NCBI GenBank assembly: GCA_913775715.1
Contig: CAJYMC010000007.1
Coordinates: 682,001-746,000 of the forward strand
Direction: 5' to 3'
Source: an uncultured Exiguobacterium sp.
Lineage (GTDB): Bacteria; Bacillota; Bacilli; Exiguobacteriales; Exiguobacteriaceae
Length of the DNA stretch: 64,000 nt
Shown in pieces: positions 35,599 through 44,549 of this stretch. Numbering within the stretch: the stretch's first letter is position 1; each line of letters begins with the position of its first letter. The translations under genes were made by a program, and so were the position numbers. The notes under the pieces are model-generated. The model saw nothing but the letters and a program-made list of their open reading frames with translations, was not told the origin of the DNA and ran no database searches.

Positions 35599-36507
35599 AT
35601 GAATACGAGACAATGGCGTTTAGTACGCTTGTTAAACCGGGGCGAACACTTCTCTGCACGGATGCTCGCAGAAGAATGTCAGGTGTCGATCCGAACGATT
35701 CAACGAGACATGACGGTACTTGAAGCAAATGGTTATCCAATCTATAGCGAACCTGGCGTAGCAGGGGGGTACCGGATGTTGCCACATCGGAACATGCCGC
35801 CACTCGTTTTGACGGATGAAGAGACGATTGTCTTATTCATCCTTCTGGAATGGATTAGTCAGATTCCTGATTTTCCATTCGGAACGATTCGTCAAGAAGT
35901 CGCTGAACGCTACGCGAACGAATTACCAAAATTGACGGAGCAACAGATTGTTAAATGGAAAGACCGCTTTCGCTTTCAAGCGGTCGATACACCACCGTCG
36001 CCGCAAAATCCTGCGTTACTCGACTTGTTAGAGAGCGGACGGATGGGGAATATTCTCTATGAGACGACAAAAGGACGACGCATGATCGTTGTAGATCCGA
36101 TTGGTTTATCGTTCGAGCAGAATCGCTGGTACTTCTATGGACAGACAAATCGAGGGTATCGCCAGTTTCGTGTTGATCGGATCAAAAACGTGACGCTTCA
36201 TGAGTTGCCAGCAACCAAATTAACCTTTTCAGATTTGGAACAGGACGTGACGCGTGTCCCGATGACGACGGTGAAACTGGAAGTATCAGCATTAGGCGAA
36301 CGGTTGCTAGAGGGGATTTTGCCCTCACAACCTGAACGAACATGGTTGGTTCCGGAGACCGAACTGCCGTATCTCGGACGCCAATTGATGCGACTTGGTC
36401 CGGAGGTGAGAGTCCTTGAACCGCTCGAACTCCGGGAGCAGTTGATTCGTCAAGCAGCAGAAATGATTGCTGTGCAACGATCCGATAAGGCGCTCGGACA
36501 GGATTGA
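35599..36507 (+). CDS. HTH/WYL-domain regulator (YafY-like)
   Basis: A 302-residue regulator with an N-terminal DeoR-type helix-turn-helix (FSARMLAEECQVSIRTIQRD, residues 18-37) and a WYL domain (FEQNRWYFYGQTNRGYRQFRVDRI). WYL domains bind ligands, possibly nucleic acid or nucleotides, and adjust DNA binding. AAGGAGG precedes the ATG. A palindrome in the shared promoter region is a likely target. Confidence 0.92.
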   Translation: MNTRQWRLVRLLNRGEHFSARMLAEECQVSIRTIQRDMTVLEANGYPIYSEPGVAGGYRMLPHRNMPPLVLTDEETIVLFILLEWISQIPDFPFGTIRQEVAERYANELPKLTEQQIVKWKDRFRFQAVDTPPSPQNPALLDLLESGRMGNILYETTKGRRMIVVDPIGLSFEQNRWYFYGQTNRGYRQFRVDRIKNVTLHELPATKLTFSDLEQDVTRVPMTTVKLEVSALGERLLEGILPSQPERTWLVPETELPYLGRQLMRLGPEVRVLEPLELREQLIRQAAEMIAVQRSDKALGQD

Positions 36508-36563
36508 ATGAAAAACTATGTTACGATATAGGTAGAAAGAAACAATAGAGGAAGGGGTCTTCC

Positions 36564-38579
36564 ATGGAAACACTATCATTGATTTTATTAATGCTTGCGC
36601 TCATCTTATTGACGCAAGTCATCGGACATTACATCCGTTTCATTCCAACGGCTTTGATTCAAATCATTGCCGGAACCGTCGCCGCTCTCCTGATGAGTGG
36701 TCTGACGATCGAGGTCGAATCCGAGTGGTTCCTGCTCTTATTCATCGCACCGTTACTTTATAACGATAGTTCCCACTTCCCACGAGAAGATTTATGGCGG
36801 ATGCGGACAGCAATCTTTGGGAACGCAATCATCCTCGTCTTGTTGACGACGATCGTCGGAGGATACTTCATCAACTGGTTGATTCCAGTTATTCCAGTCG
36901 CTGCTGCCTTTGCTTTAGCTGCGATTTTATCGCCGACGGATCCGATTGCCGTCAACGGGATCGCGAAACGTGTCCAGATCCCAGAACAGATTCTGACGCT
37001 CGTTCGCGGAGAATCGTTGATCAATGACGCATCGGGACTCGTTGCGTTTAGTTATGCGGTCGCTGCTGTCGTCACAGGGTATTTCTCGCTTCAAAGTGCA
37101 ACGACAGAATTCTTTTACATGTTCATCGTTGGAGCATTGATCGGATTGACGATTTCACTGGCCATGAACTTTCTCAAGGTTCGTTTGCGTCGCGCCGGTA
37201 TTGAAGACGTCGTCTTTTATGCCTTGCTGCAAATTTTAACACCATTCATCATCTTCTTCATCGCCGAAGAAGGGTTTCACGCGTCAGGCGTCATCGCCGT
37301 CGTCACAGGTGGTATCTTGCATGCCTTGATCAAAGAACGAACAGAAACGTTCTTTGCGCAAGAGCAGACGTTGACGGATAACATCTGGACGATGATTGCG
37401 TATACGCTAAACGGGATCATTTTCTTATTGCTTGGTTTGACGTTGCCAGAAGCGACTCGTGAGATTTTCGCAGATGACGCGATCAACAACTGGCGTCTCA
37501 TGTTATATGTCATCGAGATCGGTTCATTCATTCTCGCGATCCGTCTCGTCTGGACGATGTTCTTCAACTGGTTCGATCATCGGTTCTTCAAAAAAGAGGA
37601 CCGGGACCATCGGCGACCATCATTCAAGCAAGATTTGATTACGACACTGGTCGGAGTTCGCGGAACGATCACGATGGTCGGGGTGTTATCATTACCATTC
37701 CTGACGGAGTCCGGGGAAGCCTTCCCGGAACGTTCGTTGATTATCTTCCTAGCAGCGGGTGTCATCATCTATACGCTCGTTCTTGCGACGATTCTCTTAC
37801 CGGTCTTGAACCGGGGCGAAGCGTCAACACCGATCGCACTCGACTTGAATGGTCAAAAACAACGAATGATTCGCCGGGCGATCTCAGAGATTAAACAAGT
37901 GACGGACGAAGACAATGCAGTCGTTGCGTTTGATCTCCTTAATGAATATCATGTCATGCTTCGGTTACTGCGGGCACAGGAGAAGAGTCAGGAAGAACTA
38001 AACCAGTTCAATGATCAATTAAAAGCCCTTCGTCTTGAAGCCGTTCAGTGGGAGAAAGAAGAATCAAAACGCTTCGTCGCTGAACATAAGGTACCGGATC
38101 TGCTGAAGAAGGATGTCTTCCGCTCGATTGAAAATCGTCGTAAGGCCATCGGCAAGGATTCGCGCTTCCAGATCGTCCAACCGATTCGTAAACTCTGGTG
38201 GAAACGGAAACGATCAAACATGTCGTCTGATGCGTTGATTCAAATGACCCAAGTCGAGCATGAACTATATGAAAAAGTGATGGGGACGGTCATCGAATGT
38301 CTCGAGAATTGCCGTACATCGTATCCGCCAGACGTCGTTCAAAGCGTATTAGAGTTCTATAAGCGACTCCGCTTCAAGCATACGCGCTGGTCGTCACCGA
38401 TTGGCGGGAAGGACGTCGATCAGCAGAAGGAAGAACTCTGTCTGAAAGCCATCGAAGTTCAACGTCTTGAAATCGCCAATATGTCAAAAGAAGGCGATCT
38501 CTCGAACGAAGAGGAGAAGGAATTACGTCGCTTCATTCACTACATCGAGAGTGTCGTTCTCTACGAATACGTTGAATAA
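36564..38579 (+). CDS. nhaK: Na+/H+ antiporter of the CPA1 type, NhaK-like
   Basis: A 671-residue CPA1 antiporter, the length of B. subtilis NhaK (670). Residues 1-415 hold the membrane domain, with the conserved ILSPTDPIAVNGIAKRV and LINDASGLVAFSYA segments, which contain the ion-binding Asp residues. A charged cytoplasmic tail of about 250 residues follows. Exports Na+ (and K+, Li+ in the family) against H+ and helps pH and salt homeostasis. GGAAGGGG precedes the ATG. Follows the WYL gene but its own promoter is likely. Confidence 0.9.
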   Translation: METLSLILLMLALILLTQVIGHYIRFIPTALIQIIAGTVAALLMSGLTIEVESEWFLLLFIAPLLYNDSSHFPREDLWRMRTAIFGNAIILVLLTTIVGGYFINWLIPVIPVAAAFALAAILSPTDPIAVNGIAKRVQIPEQILTLVRGESLINDASGLVAFSYAVAAVVTGYFSLQSATTEFFYMFIVGALIGLTISLAMNFLKVRLRRAGIEDVVFYALLQILTPFIIFFIAEEGFHASGVIAVVTGGILHALIKERTETFFAQEQTLTDNIWTMIAYTLNGIIFLLLGLTLPEATREIFADDAINNWRLMLYVIEIGSFILAIRLVWTMFFNWFDHRFFKKEDRDHRRPSFKQDLITTLVGVRGTITMVGVLSLPFLTESGEAFPERSLIIFLAAGVIIYTLVLATILLPVLNRGEASTPIALDLNGQKQRMIRRAISEIKQVTDEDNAVVAFDLLNEYHVMLRLLRAQEKSQEELNQFNDQLKALRLEAVQWEKEESKRFVAEHKVPDLLKKDVFRSIENRRKAIGKDSRFQIVQPIRKLWWKRKRSNMSSDALIQMTQVEHELYEKVMGTVIECLENCRTSYPPDVVQSVLEFYKRLRFKHTRWSSPIGGKDVDQQKEELCLKAIEVQRLEIANMSKEGDLSNEEEKELRRFIHYIESVVLYEYVE

Positions 38580-38618
38580 CGACGAGACTGTTCGTTTGTC
38601 ACAACAGATAGTATTTAA

Positions 38619-38655
38619 AAGGTGCACGTTTTCTCTGAAGAGAATCGTGCACCTT
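38619..38655. terminator. Terminator, bidirectional
   Basis: AAGGTGCACG pairs with CGTGCACCTT, with an inner TTCTCT/AGAGAA stem; between convergent nhaK and the Nudix gene. Confidence 0.7.
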
Positions 38656-38669
38656 ATGTTTGTCTCGAA

Positions 38670-39113
38670 TTAAATCAACTGTAGCACTTTTTGGACTGCC
38701 CAGCGTTGATGTGCGTGAAATAGATGTTCGATTGCTTCAATCGGGTCGATCCATCGTAAGGCATGATCATCCTCAATCGGATCTTGTACTTTCTGCTTAG
38801 CATCGCAACGATAGAACTGCCCTTCGTTCAAATAATATGCCGTTTCATTTTGTGAATAGAAATGTTGATTGGCTCGTCCGATGAAATCACCGATTTCGAT
38901 GTCCATCCCCGTTTCTTCTAGTACCTCTCTTTTAAGACAGTCTTCATGCGTCTCATAGGTCTCGATACCGCCACCTGGAAGAAACAACTTACCGTCCCTT
39001 TTTTGAATGACGGCGATTTTACCTATTTGAGAGTCACGCATGACCGCATAAACAGCAGGTCTTGTGATGTAGTGTTGGTTCGGTTCTCTCTGCCCGAAGG
39101 TGATGACATCCAT
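38670..39113 (-). CDS. Nudix hydrolase
   Basis: A 147-residue Nudix hydrolase with a full box (GGIETYETHEDCLKRE then VLEETGM), preceded by FLPGGG. Divalent metal-dependent cleavage of a nucleoside diphosphate derivative; the substrate is unknown. AAGGAG precedes the ATG. It is convergent with nhaK. Confidence 0.9.
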   Translation of the reverse strand: MDVITFGQREPNQHYITRPAVYAVMRDSQIGKIAVIQKRDGKLFLPGGGIETYETHEDCLKREVLEETGMDIEIGDFIGRANQHFYSQNETAYYLNEGQFYRCDAKQKVQDPIEDDHALRWIDPIEAIEHLFHAHQRWAVQKVLQLI

Positions 39114-39193
39114 TGTTTAAACACTCCTTTTCGTATAATCATTTGAATTTAATCATACCTTACAAAATGGTATGTAAGCATGCGTCATACAAA

Positions 39194-39224
39194 AACCCCT
39201 CATTTCACTCAAGAAATGAGGGGT
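39194..39224 (-). terminator. Intrinsic terminator of gabD
   Basis: ACCCCTCATTTC and GAAATGAGGGGT pair; on the minus strand the stem ends in TTTTTG, downstream of the aldehyde dehydrogenase. Confidence 0.8.
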
Positions 39225-39270
39225 GACCTATGAGGAAAGATCGTTCGTTTCAAACGAAATGTTTAATCGA

Positions 39271-40686
39271 TTAACCGAGCGACAAGTATTTGACTTCGAG
39301 ATAATCTTCGATGCCGTAGACGCCACCTTCACGGCCAAGACCACTCTCTTTATAGCCACCAAATGGAGCTTGTGCAGCAGATGGTGCGCCATCGTTCAGA
39401 CCGACAATCCCGTATTCGAGTCGTTTCCCGAGCATCAATGCTTCATCGATGCGTTCAGAGAACGCGTAAGCTGCCAGTCCGTAAGGCGTGTTGTTCGCTC
39501 GTTCGATGACTTCATCAAGCGTCTCAAAGACAGAGATCGGTGCGAGCGGACCAAACGTCTCTTCCTGCATGCAGAGCATATCTTCTGTGACATTCGCAAG
39601 CACGGTTGGAGTGACGAAGTAGCCGACCGATTCGTCAATCGTACCACCAGTCAGGATTGTTGCCCCTTTTGCGACAGCGTCATCGATGTGTGCTTTGACT
39701 TTTGCGACGGCTTTCGCATTGATTAATGGACCAACTGTCGAGTTAGCGTCCATCCCGTTTCCGACTTGTAATTGTTTGACGGCTGCTGTGAATTTTTCCG
39801 TAAATGCATCAAGGACAGATGCTTGCACATAGAAGCGGTTCGTTGCAACACACGCTTGTCCACCGTTTCGGAATTTCGAGCGCATCGCGCCTTCAACGGC
39901 TTTATCGAGATCCGCATTTTCCGTGACGATGAAGGGTGCGTGACCACCGAGTTCAAGTGACAATTTTTTCATCGTATCGGCTGCTTGACGCATGATCAGT
40001 TTCCCGACGGCTGTTGAACCTGTGAACGTGATCTTCCGCACACGGGAATCGGCTTGCCAAACGCCACTGATTGTTGCTGCATCACCTGTTAGGACGTTGA
40101 TGACTCCTTTAGGGATACCAGCTTCTTCTGCTAGTTCAACGAGGCGAAGTGCCGTAAACGGTGTTTCTTCCGATGGTTTAAGGACAATCGTACAACCCGC
40201 TGCAAGAGCAGGAGCAAGTTTGCGTGTGATCATCGCTGCCGGGAAGTTCCATGGTGTGATCGCTGCAACGACACCGACTGGTTCTTTTTCGACGAAGAGT
40301 CGTTTTCCTGGAACAGAAGCTGGAATCGTTTCACCGTAAATCCGTCGTGCTTCTTCAGCGTACCAACGGACATATTGATTGCCGTAATCGACTTCGCCAA
40401 GTGCTTCGACGTATGGTTTCCCTTGCTCTGTCGTCATGATCCGAGCAAGTTCCTCGCGGTGTTCGTTAATCAAGCGATACCAGGCATCGACTAAATTCGC
40501 GCGTGTGTCTGCAGTTTCGTTTGACCACTTCACGAATGCTTCGCTCGCTGCATCAACGGAACGTTGTGCGTCTTCCGCTGAACTTGCCGGAACATGTCCG
40601 AGCAACGTTTTCGTTGCAGGGTCGTAGACCGGGATCGTTTCTGTTGTGTCGTACCATTCACCATTAATTAAGTTCTTTTCAATCAT
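39271..40686 (-). CDS. gabD: Succinate-semialdehyde dehydrogenase-like aldehyde dehydrogenase
   Basis: A 471-residue NAD(P)-dependent aldehyde dehydrogenase of the succinate-semialdehyde dehydrogenase group. Catalytic Glu in LELGGHAPF, catalytic Cys in NGGQACVATNRF, ITPWNFPAAM and GGYKESGLGREGG are all present. Converts succinate semialdehyde to succinate in GABA breakdown, though no GABA transaminase is adjacent, so a different aldehyde is possible. GGAGG precedes the ATG. Single gene, terminated at 39194. Confidence 0.92.
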   Translation of the reverse strand: MIEKNLINGEWYDTTETIPVYDPATKTLLGHVPASSAEDAQRSVDAASEAFVKWSNETADTRANLVDAWYRLINEHREELARIMTTEQGKPYVEALGEVDYGNQYVRWYAEEARRIYGETIPASVPGKRLFVEKEPVGVVAAITPWNFPAAMITRKLAPALAAGCTIVLKPSEETPFTALRLVELAEEAGIPKGVINVLTGDAATISGVWQADSRVRKITFTGSTAVGKLIMRQAADTMKKLSLELGGHAPFIVTENADLDKAVEGAMRSKFRNGGQACVATNRFYVQASVLDAFTEKFTAAVKQLQVGNGMDANSTVGPLINAKAVAKVKAHIDDAVAKGATILTGGTIDESVGYFVTPTVLANVTEDMLCMQEETFGPLAPISVFETLDEVIERANNTPYGLAAYAFSERIDEALMLGKRLEYGIVGLNDGAPSAAQAPFGGYKESGLGREGGVYGIEDYLEVKYLSLG

Positions 40687-40744
40687 CTTGTTGCACCTCC
40701 GTGAATTTCATTACGTCCTCCATTAAACACCTTAAGACGAAAGA

Positions 40745-40759
40745 GCGGAAGTTCCGCTT
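40745..40759. promoter_or_regulatory. Short palindrome upstream of gabD
   Basis: AGCGGAA G TTCCGCT, a perfect 7-bp inverted repeat 59 bases before the gabD start, in the divergent region shared with the deacetylase gene. Possibly an operator. Confidence 0.35.
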
Positions 40760-40801
40760 TGGATGGACCGTCATAACGAAACGGAATGACTTAAAAAAAT
40801 A

Positions 40802-40826
40802 GTTAATCGACTGAACAATCGGGAAT
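40802..40826 (+). promoter_or_regulatory. Possible SigB-type promoter
   Basis: GTTAAT, 13 bases, GGGAAT resembles the general-stress consensus GTTTAA-N12-15-GGGWAW. A sigma-A reading (TCGACT, 17, TAAAAT) overlaps it, so the assignment is uncertain. Confidence 0.35.
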
Positions 40827-40879
40827 AGTTAAAATAATGGAGAATGAAAATATCAAAATTGATGAAGGGGTCGACAGTC

Positions 40880-42127
40880 ATGAAACGAAACTGGATCATT
40901 AGCAGTGTGGCGTTGAGTCTATTACTAAGTGGATGTGGAGAAAGCGAAGTCGTCGAGAAAAAGCCGGATAAACCACGCGAGACACAGCAAAAAAGACAAG
41001 CTTCACAACAAGCTTACATAGAAAAGACGCTGCAGCGTGCTGATCGTTACGCTGCCCAGTATAATTATGACCGAGCGATCAAAGTGTTAAAACCCGTGCG
41101 CACAAAAGAGACAAATCTGAAAACAGAAGAATACGAACAGAAAAAGCAGGAACTGCTGCCTGTGAAAAAACCTGTGCCGCATCTCTTCTTCCATTCATTG
41201 ATTGCTGATCCAAACCAAGCATTTGATGGCGACCGGAAGGAAGCGGGATACGATGATTACATGGTGACGCAACAGGAATTCGAACGGATGTTAGATGCGT
41301 TGTACAAAAACAACTACGTACTCGTCCGACCAACAGATTTAGCAAAAGAGGTGAACAGGAAGATCGTCGAGACACCCGTCCGTTTACCAAAAGGAAAACA
41401 CCCGCTCGTGCTTTCGCAAGATGACGTCAATTATTACGAATACATGAAAGGCGATGGATTTGCGAAGAATTTAAAAGTGAAGGATGGTAAAATCGTCAAC
41501 ACGATGGTCGGAAAGCCGGATGGCGCTTATGATCTTGTACCAATCGTCGATGCGTTCGTCCAGTCGCATCCTGACTTTTCCTATAAAGGAGCAAAAGGGT
41601 TGCTTGGTATCACAGGATACAACGGGGTGCTCGGGTATCGTTCCTCCTACAACCAATACGGACATAATAAACAGGTTGAAACGGCTCGAAAACAAGCGAA
41701 ACAGACCGCCGTCGCATTAAAAGAGGACGGCTGGCAGTTCGCGAGTCATACGTATGGACATATTTGGGTCGGGAAAGAATCAGTCGCGACGATCCGCGCG
41801 GATCTTAAACGCTACAAACAGGATGTTGCCCCGCTGATCGGAAAAACGACGCAATTGATTTATCCATACGGCAGTGATGTCGGGGATTGGCATGATTATT
41901 CGGGTGAAAAATATCGTTTGCTCATCGATAGCGGTTTCCGTTATTTCTTCAATGTCGATGCGAGTCAACATGCGTGGAAACAAGTTGGACCCGACTACTT
42001 CCGCCAAGCTCGGATCAACGTTGATGGGATTCGTTTACGTCAAGCCGTCGCTGGACAGACGAGCATCCTCGATCCATTTTTTGATGCGAAAGAGGTCTTT
42101 GATTCATCACGACCTAAACGGAAGTGA
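40880..42127 (+). CDS. Polysaccharide deacetylase lipoprotein
   Basis: A 415-residue exported lipoprotein. The signal peptide ends in a clear lipobox (SLLLSGC). A charged helical linker (residues 30-105) precedes a NodB-like deacetylase domain with VLSQDD, ASHTYGH (the HT..H zinc motif) and LIYPYGSDVGD. Such enzymes remove acetyl groups from cell-wall or extracellular polysaccharides. The longer in-frame start at 40844 is rejected: GAAGGGG precedes the ATG at 40880. A SigB-like promoter lies upstream. Confidence 0.88.
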   Translation: MKRNWIISSVALSLLLSGCGESEVVEKKPDKPRETQQKRQASQQAYIEKTLQRADRYAAQYNYDRAIKVLKPVRTKETNLKTEEYEQKKQELLPVKKPVPHLFFHSLIADPNQAFDGDRKEAGYDDYMVTQQEFERMLDALYKNNYVLVRPTDLAKEVNRKIVETPVRLPKGKHPLVLSQDDVNYYEYMKGDGFAKNLKVKDGKIVNTMVGKPDGAYDLVPIVDAFVQSHPDFSYKGAKGLLGITGYNGVLGYRSSYNQYGHNKQVETARKQAKQTAVALKEDGWQFASHTYGHIWVGKESVATIRADLKRYKQDVAPLIGKTTQLIYPYGSDVGDWHDYSGEKYRLLIDSGFRYFFNVDASQHAWKQVGPDYFRQARINVDGIRLRQAVAGQTSILDPFFDAKEVFDSSRPKRK

Positions 42128-42164
42128 GTGATTGAAAACTAGTTTAATCTATCGAGTAAAGCAA

Positions 42165-42971
42165 TTAAAACGGCAGTGGCTGCGTTCCGTCCTGATCCGT
42201 AAAGTGATACGTCTTTGCAAGATCAGCGACGAAAACCGCTTGCCCGGAATAATGGCTAACGTCGTCATCCGCCATCAATGCTGCGACAGCTCGTCCGATA
42301 TAGGTCGTCGATTCAGTCGCGGCACTCGCGAAACCGGCATCAACGACTCGTTCTGTTCGCATGAAACCGGGGCAGAGCGCGATGACAGAGATATTCGTTT
42401 GAGTCAGCTCTTGCGCCATGACGTGTGTCATCCGATTAATCGTTTGCATCGCCAAATCATAATAGAGGTTTCCGGCCACCTGATCTGGAGCGAATGATGT
42501 CAAATTGATGACGAGCGCAGCTGGACTTTGTTGTAGCAATGGCATCGCAGCCCGAATCGTCCATAAGTACGCTTTTGGTCCGGCAGACATCATCGCGTCC
42601 CAATGTTCCGGTGGTCGCTCCCAAAACCGTCGTCCGGTTCCAGACGGCAAGTGGCTTTCTGAACCACCGAACACGCAGTTGACGAGGAGATCGATTCGAC
42701 CGTGTTGGTGCTGAATCTGCTGAATCAGACGATCGATGTCCATTTGATTCGTATGGTCACAAACGATCGGGATACCAAGTCCGCCGCGTGCTGTGACACC
42801 AGCAGCTGTCTCTTCGATCGTCTCGCTACGGTTGTCCGTTGTCTGTTCATTCGTACTCCGTCCTGTGACGTAGACGATCGTTCCAGCGTCACCTAAGGCA
42901 TAGGCGATGCCACGTCCGGCGCCACGCGAGGCACCAGCGACGAGTGCGATACGTGTTAATGTAGTAGGCAT
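42165..42971 (-). CDS. Short-chain dehydrogenase/reductase
   Basis: A 268-residue SDR with the cofactor motif GASRGAGRGIAYALG near residue 13 and VNCVFGGSE. The active Tyr/Lys region reads YYDLAMQTI, so the usual YxxxK motif is altered (no Lys four after Tyr), which makes activity uncertain. AAAGGAG precedes the ATG. The next gene on the strand is another SDR but a terminator lies between. Confidence 0.82.
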   Translation of the reverse strand: MPTTLTRIALVAGASRGAGRGIAYALGDAGTIVYVTGRSTNEQTTDNRSETIEETAAGVTARGGLGIPIVCDHTNQMDIDRLIQQIQHQHGRIDLLVNCVFGGSESHLPSGTGRRFWERPPEHWDAMMSAGPKAYLWTIRAAMPLLQQSPAALVINLTSFAPDQVAGNLYYDLAMQTINRMTHVMAQELTQTNISVIALCPGFMRTERVVDAGFASAATESTTYIGRAVAALMADDDVSHYSGQAVFVADLAKTYHFTDQDGTQPLPF

Positions 42972-42993
42972 GATGAAACTCCTTTCAGATACG

Positions 42994-43027
42994 AAAAAAC
43001 GGATGGGCAGATGCGCATCCGTTTTCT
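42994..43027 (-). terminator. Terminator of the minus-strand gene at 43034
   Basis: AAAACGGATG pairs with CATCCGTTTT; on the minus strand it ends in TTTTTT just after the SDR stop. Confidence 0.8.
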
Positions 43028-43033
43028 TCTGTC

Positions 43034-43801
43034 TTAAAATCCTTTAATCGTCATCCCACCATCGACGTAAAGCGTTTGCCCAGTCACGTAACGGGCAGCA
43101 GCAGACGACAAGAAGACAGCTGGTCCAACCAGTTCTTCTAATTCACCGACCCGACCGAGCGGTGTCACGTCAACGATCTCTTGCAGGTATGTAGGATCTT
43201 TCAGCAATGGTTCCGTTAAAGGTGTCTTAAAATACCACGGTCCGATCGCATTGACACGAATGTTGCGTGGTCCCCATTCAAGCGCCAGTACTTTTGTCAT
43301 CTGAATCATTGCCGCTTTCGTCGTCGCGTATACGACGCCGGTCCGTAAGGCGACGTGACCAGCAACCGAGGCGATGTTCAGAATGCTTCCACCTGTCTCC
43401 TGCATCCGTTTCCCAATTTCTTGAGCGAAAAAGAAGGCGGATTTCAGATTCGTCTGTTGGATCGTTTCCCACTCGTCTTCTGTTACATCGAGTGCCTTCG
43501 AGCGAATGTTCATTCCAGCGTTGTTGACGAGCCCATCAATCTGCGGTACTTGTTCGTAGGCACGAGCTATCGTCTCGACGACTTGTTTCCGGTCAGTGAT
43601 GTCGCACGGGAAGATGTAAGCCGTTCGACCGAGTCGTTCGATTTCTTGTGCCGTCTCCTTCAAATCTCGTTCCGTCCGGGCGACGAGAATGATGTTCGCA
43701 CCGGCTTCTGCCATCCCGATGGCGAGCGCGCGTCCGATACCTCGTCCAGCTCCAGTGATAAGAAATGTCTGATCGATTAACGAAAAACTTGGAAGATACA
43801 T
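43034..43801 (-). CDS. SDR oxidoreductase (gluconate/glucose dehydrogenase-like)
   Basis: A 255-residue classical SDR: ITGAGRGIGRALAIG, NNAGMN, IASVAGH with the catalytic Ser, YATTKAAMI with the Tyr and Lys, and TGQTLYVDGGMTIKGF at the end. It resembles gluconate 5-dehydrogenase or 3-oxoacyl-ACP reductase paralogues. Substrate unknown. AAAGGACG precedes the ATG. Confidence 0.92.
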   Translation of the reverse strand: MYLPSFSLIDQTFLITGAGRGIGRALAIGMAEAGANIILVARTERDLKETAQEIERLGRTAYIFPCDITDRKQVVETIARAYEQVPQIDGLVNNAGMNIRSKALDVTEDEWETIQQTNLKSAFFFAQEIGKRMQETGGSILNIASVAGHVALRTGVVYATTKAAMIQMTKVLALEWGPRNIRVNAIGPWYFKTPLTEPLLKDPTYLQEIVDVTPLGRVGELEELVGPAVFLSSAAARYVTGQTLYVDGGMTIKGF

Positions 43802-43919
43802 GATGTCACGTCCTTTAAATAAGAGTCACCACTTACTCTAATGAAAAATTGACTGAAAAGAAAGAAAAATCACTTCGTGGTACAGTGTAGATGGTAAAAT
43901 ATTGAAAAGGAGGGATGAG

Positions 43920-44549
43920 ATGAAGCGTGGGTTAGTTATAACGTTATGTATAGCGCTTGTGAGTCTTGCTGCGATTCAATTGGTCGGTACGGAAGTTTAC
44001 CGTTATTTCTTTTACGAACCGGCAACCTATCAAGCACGATTTATAACTGATGGAGAAGGAGAAGAGAAAGGAAAACCGACTAAACAAAAGATCGAGATGC
44101 GAAGCGGAGGATTTGCAGATAAGGATGCATTAGGTGTTGCTACCTTTTACGGCGTCATCAGTCTTGTCATACTACTGATCGTCCTTTTCAGTGTACGTTA
44201 CTTCTTGAAGCGTTTGCGAAAACGACGCAAACGAGAGAAGGCAGACGACGATTTAATGGATCCGCCGCCGCTGTTTACACCGAATCATTCAATAAGACAA
44301 ACTCTCATCGGTGAAGAATCAGAGTCAGAGATTCGCCGCCTGTTGCAAACGTTCGATCGACAACTGACACGACAAAAACGCCGCCGCTCCGAAGAGACGG
44401 TCGGCGAATGGTTACAACGGATTGATGTCACGCTCGATCCATCGATCTATCATCTTGTCCGGTACGGTGAGACATCGGACTCAGCAATTTCACAAGATCA
44501 GGTCGAACATCTGAGACATGAACTACAAGTGCACCTTCAGCGCGACTGA
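43920..44549 (+). CDS. Hypothetical membrane protein, possibly DUF4129-like tail
   Basis: A 209-residue protein with two membrane segments (residues about 4-24 and 75-97) around a short extracellular loop, and a cytoplasmic basic-acidic tail. The final part, ETVGEWLQRIDVTLDP...YLVRYGE..., recalls the C-terminal DUF4129 domain found in transglutaminase-like and TPR-linked membrane proteins, but the match is weak. The start at 43920 follows AAAAGGAGG. Overlaps the convergent LysR gene by 13 bases. Confidence 0.65.
   Translation: MKRGLVITLCIALVSLAAIQLVGTEVYRYFFYEPATYQARFITDGEGEEKGKPTKQKIEMRSGGFADKDALGVATFYGVISLVILLIVLFSVRYFLKRLRKRRKREKADDDLMDPPPLFTPNHSIRQTLIGEESESEIRRLLQTFDRQLTRQKRRRSEETVGEWLQRIDVTLDPSIYHLVRYGETSDSAISQDQVEHLRHELQVHLQRD

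Noticed and set aside
39223..39726. 167-codon open frame on the plus strand
   Set aside because: Antisense to gabD; composition follows the GabD codons.
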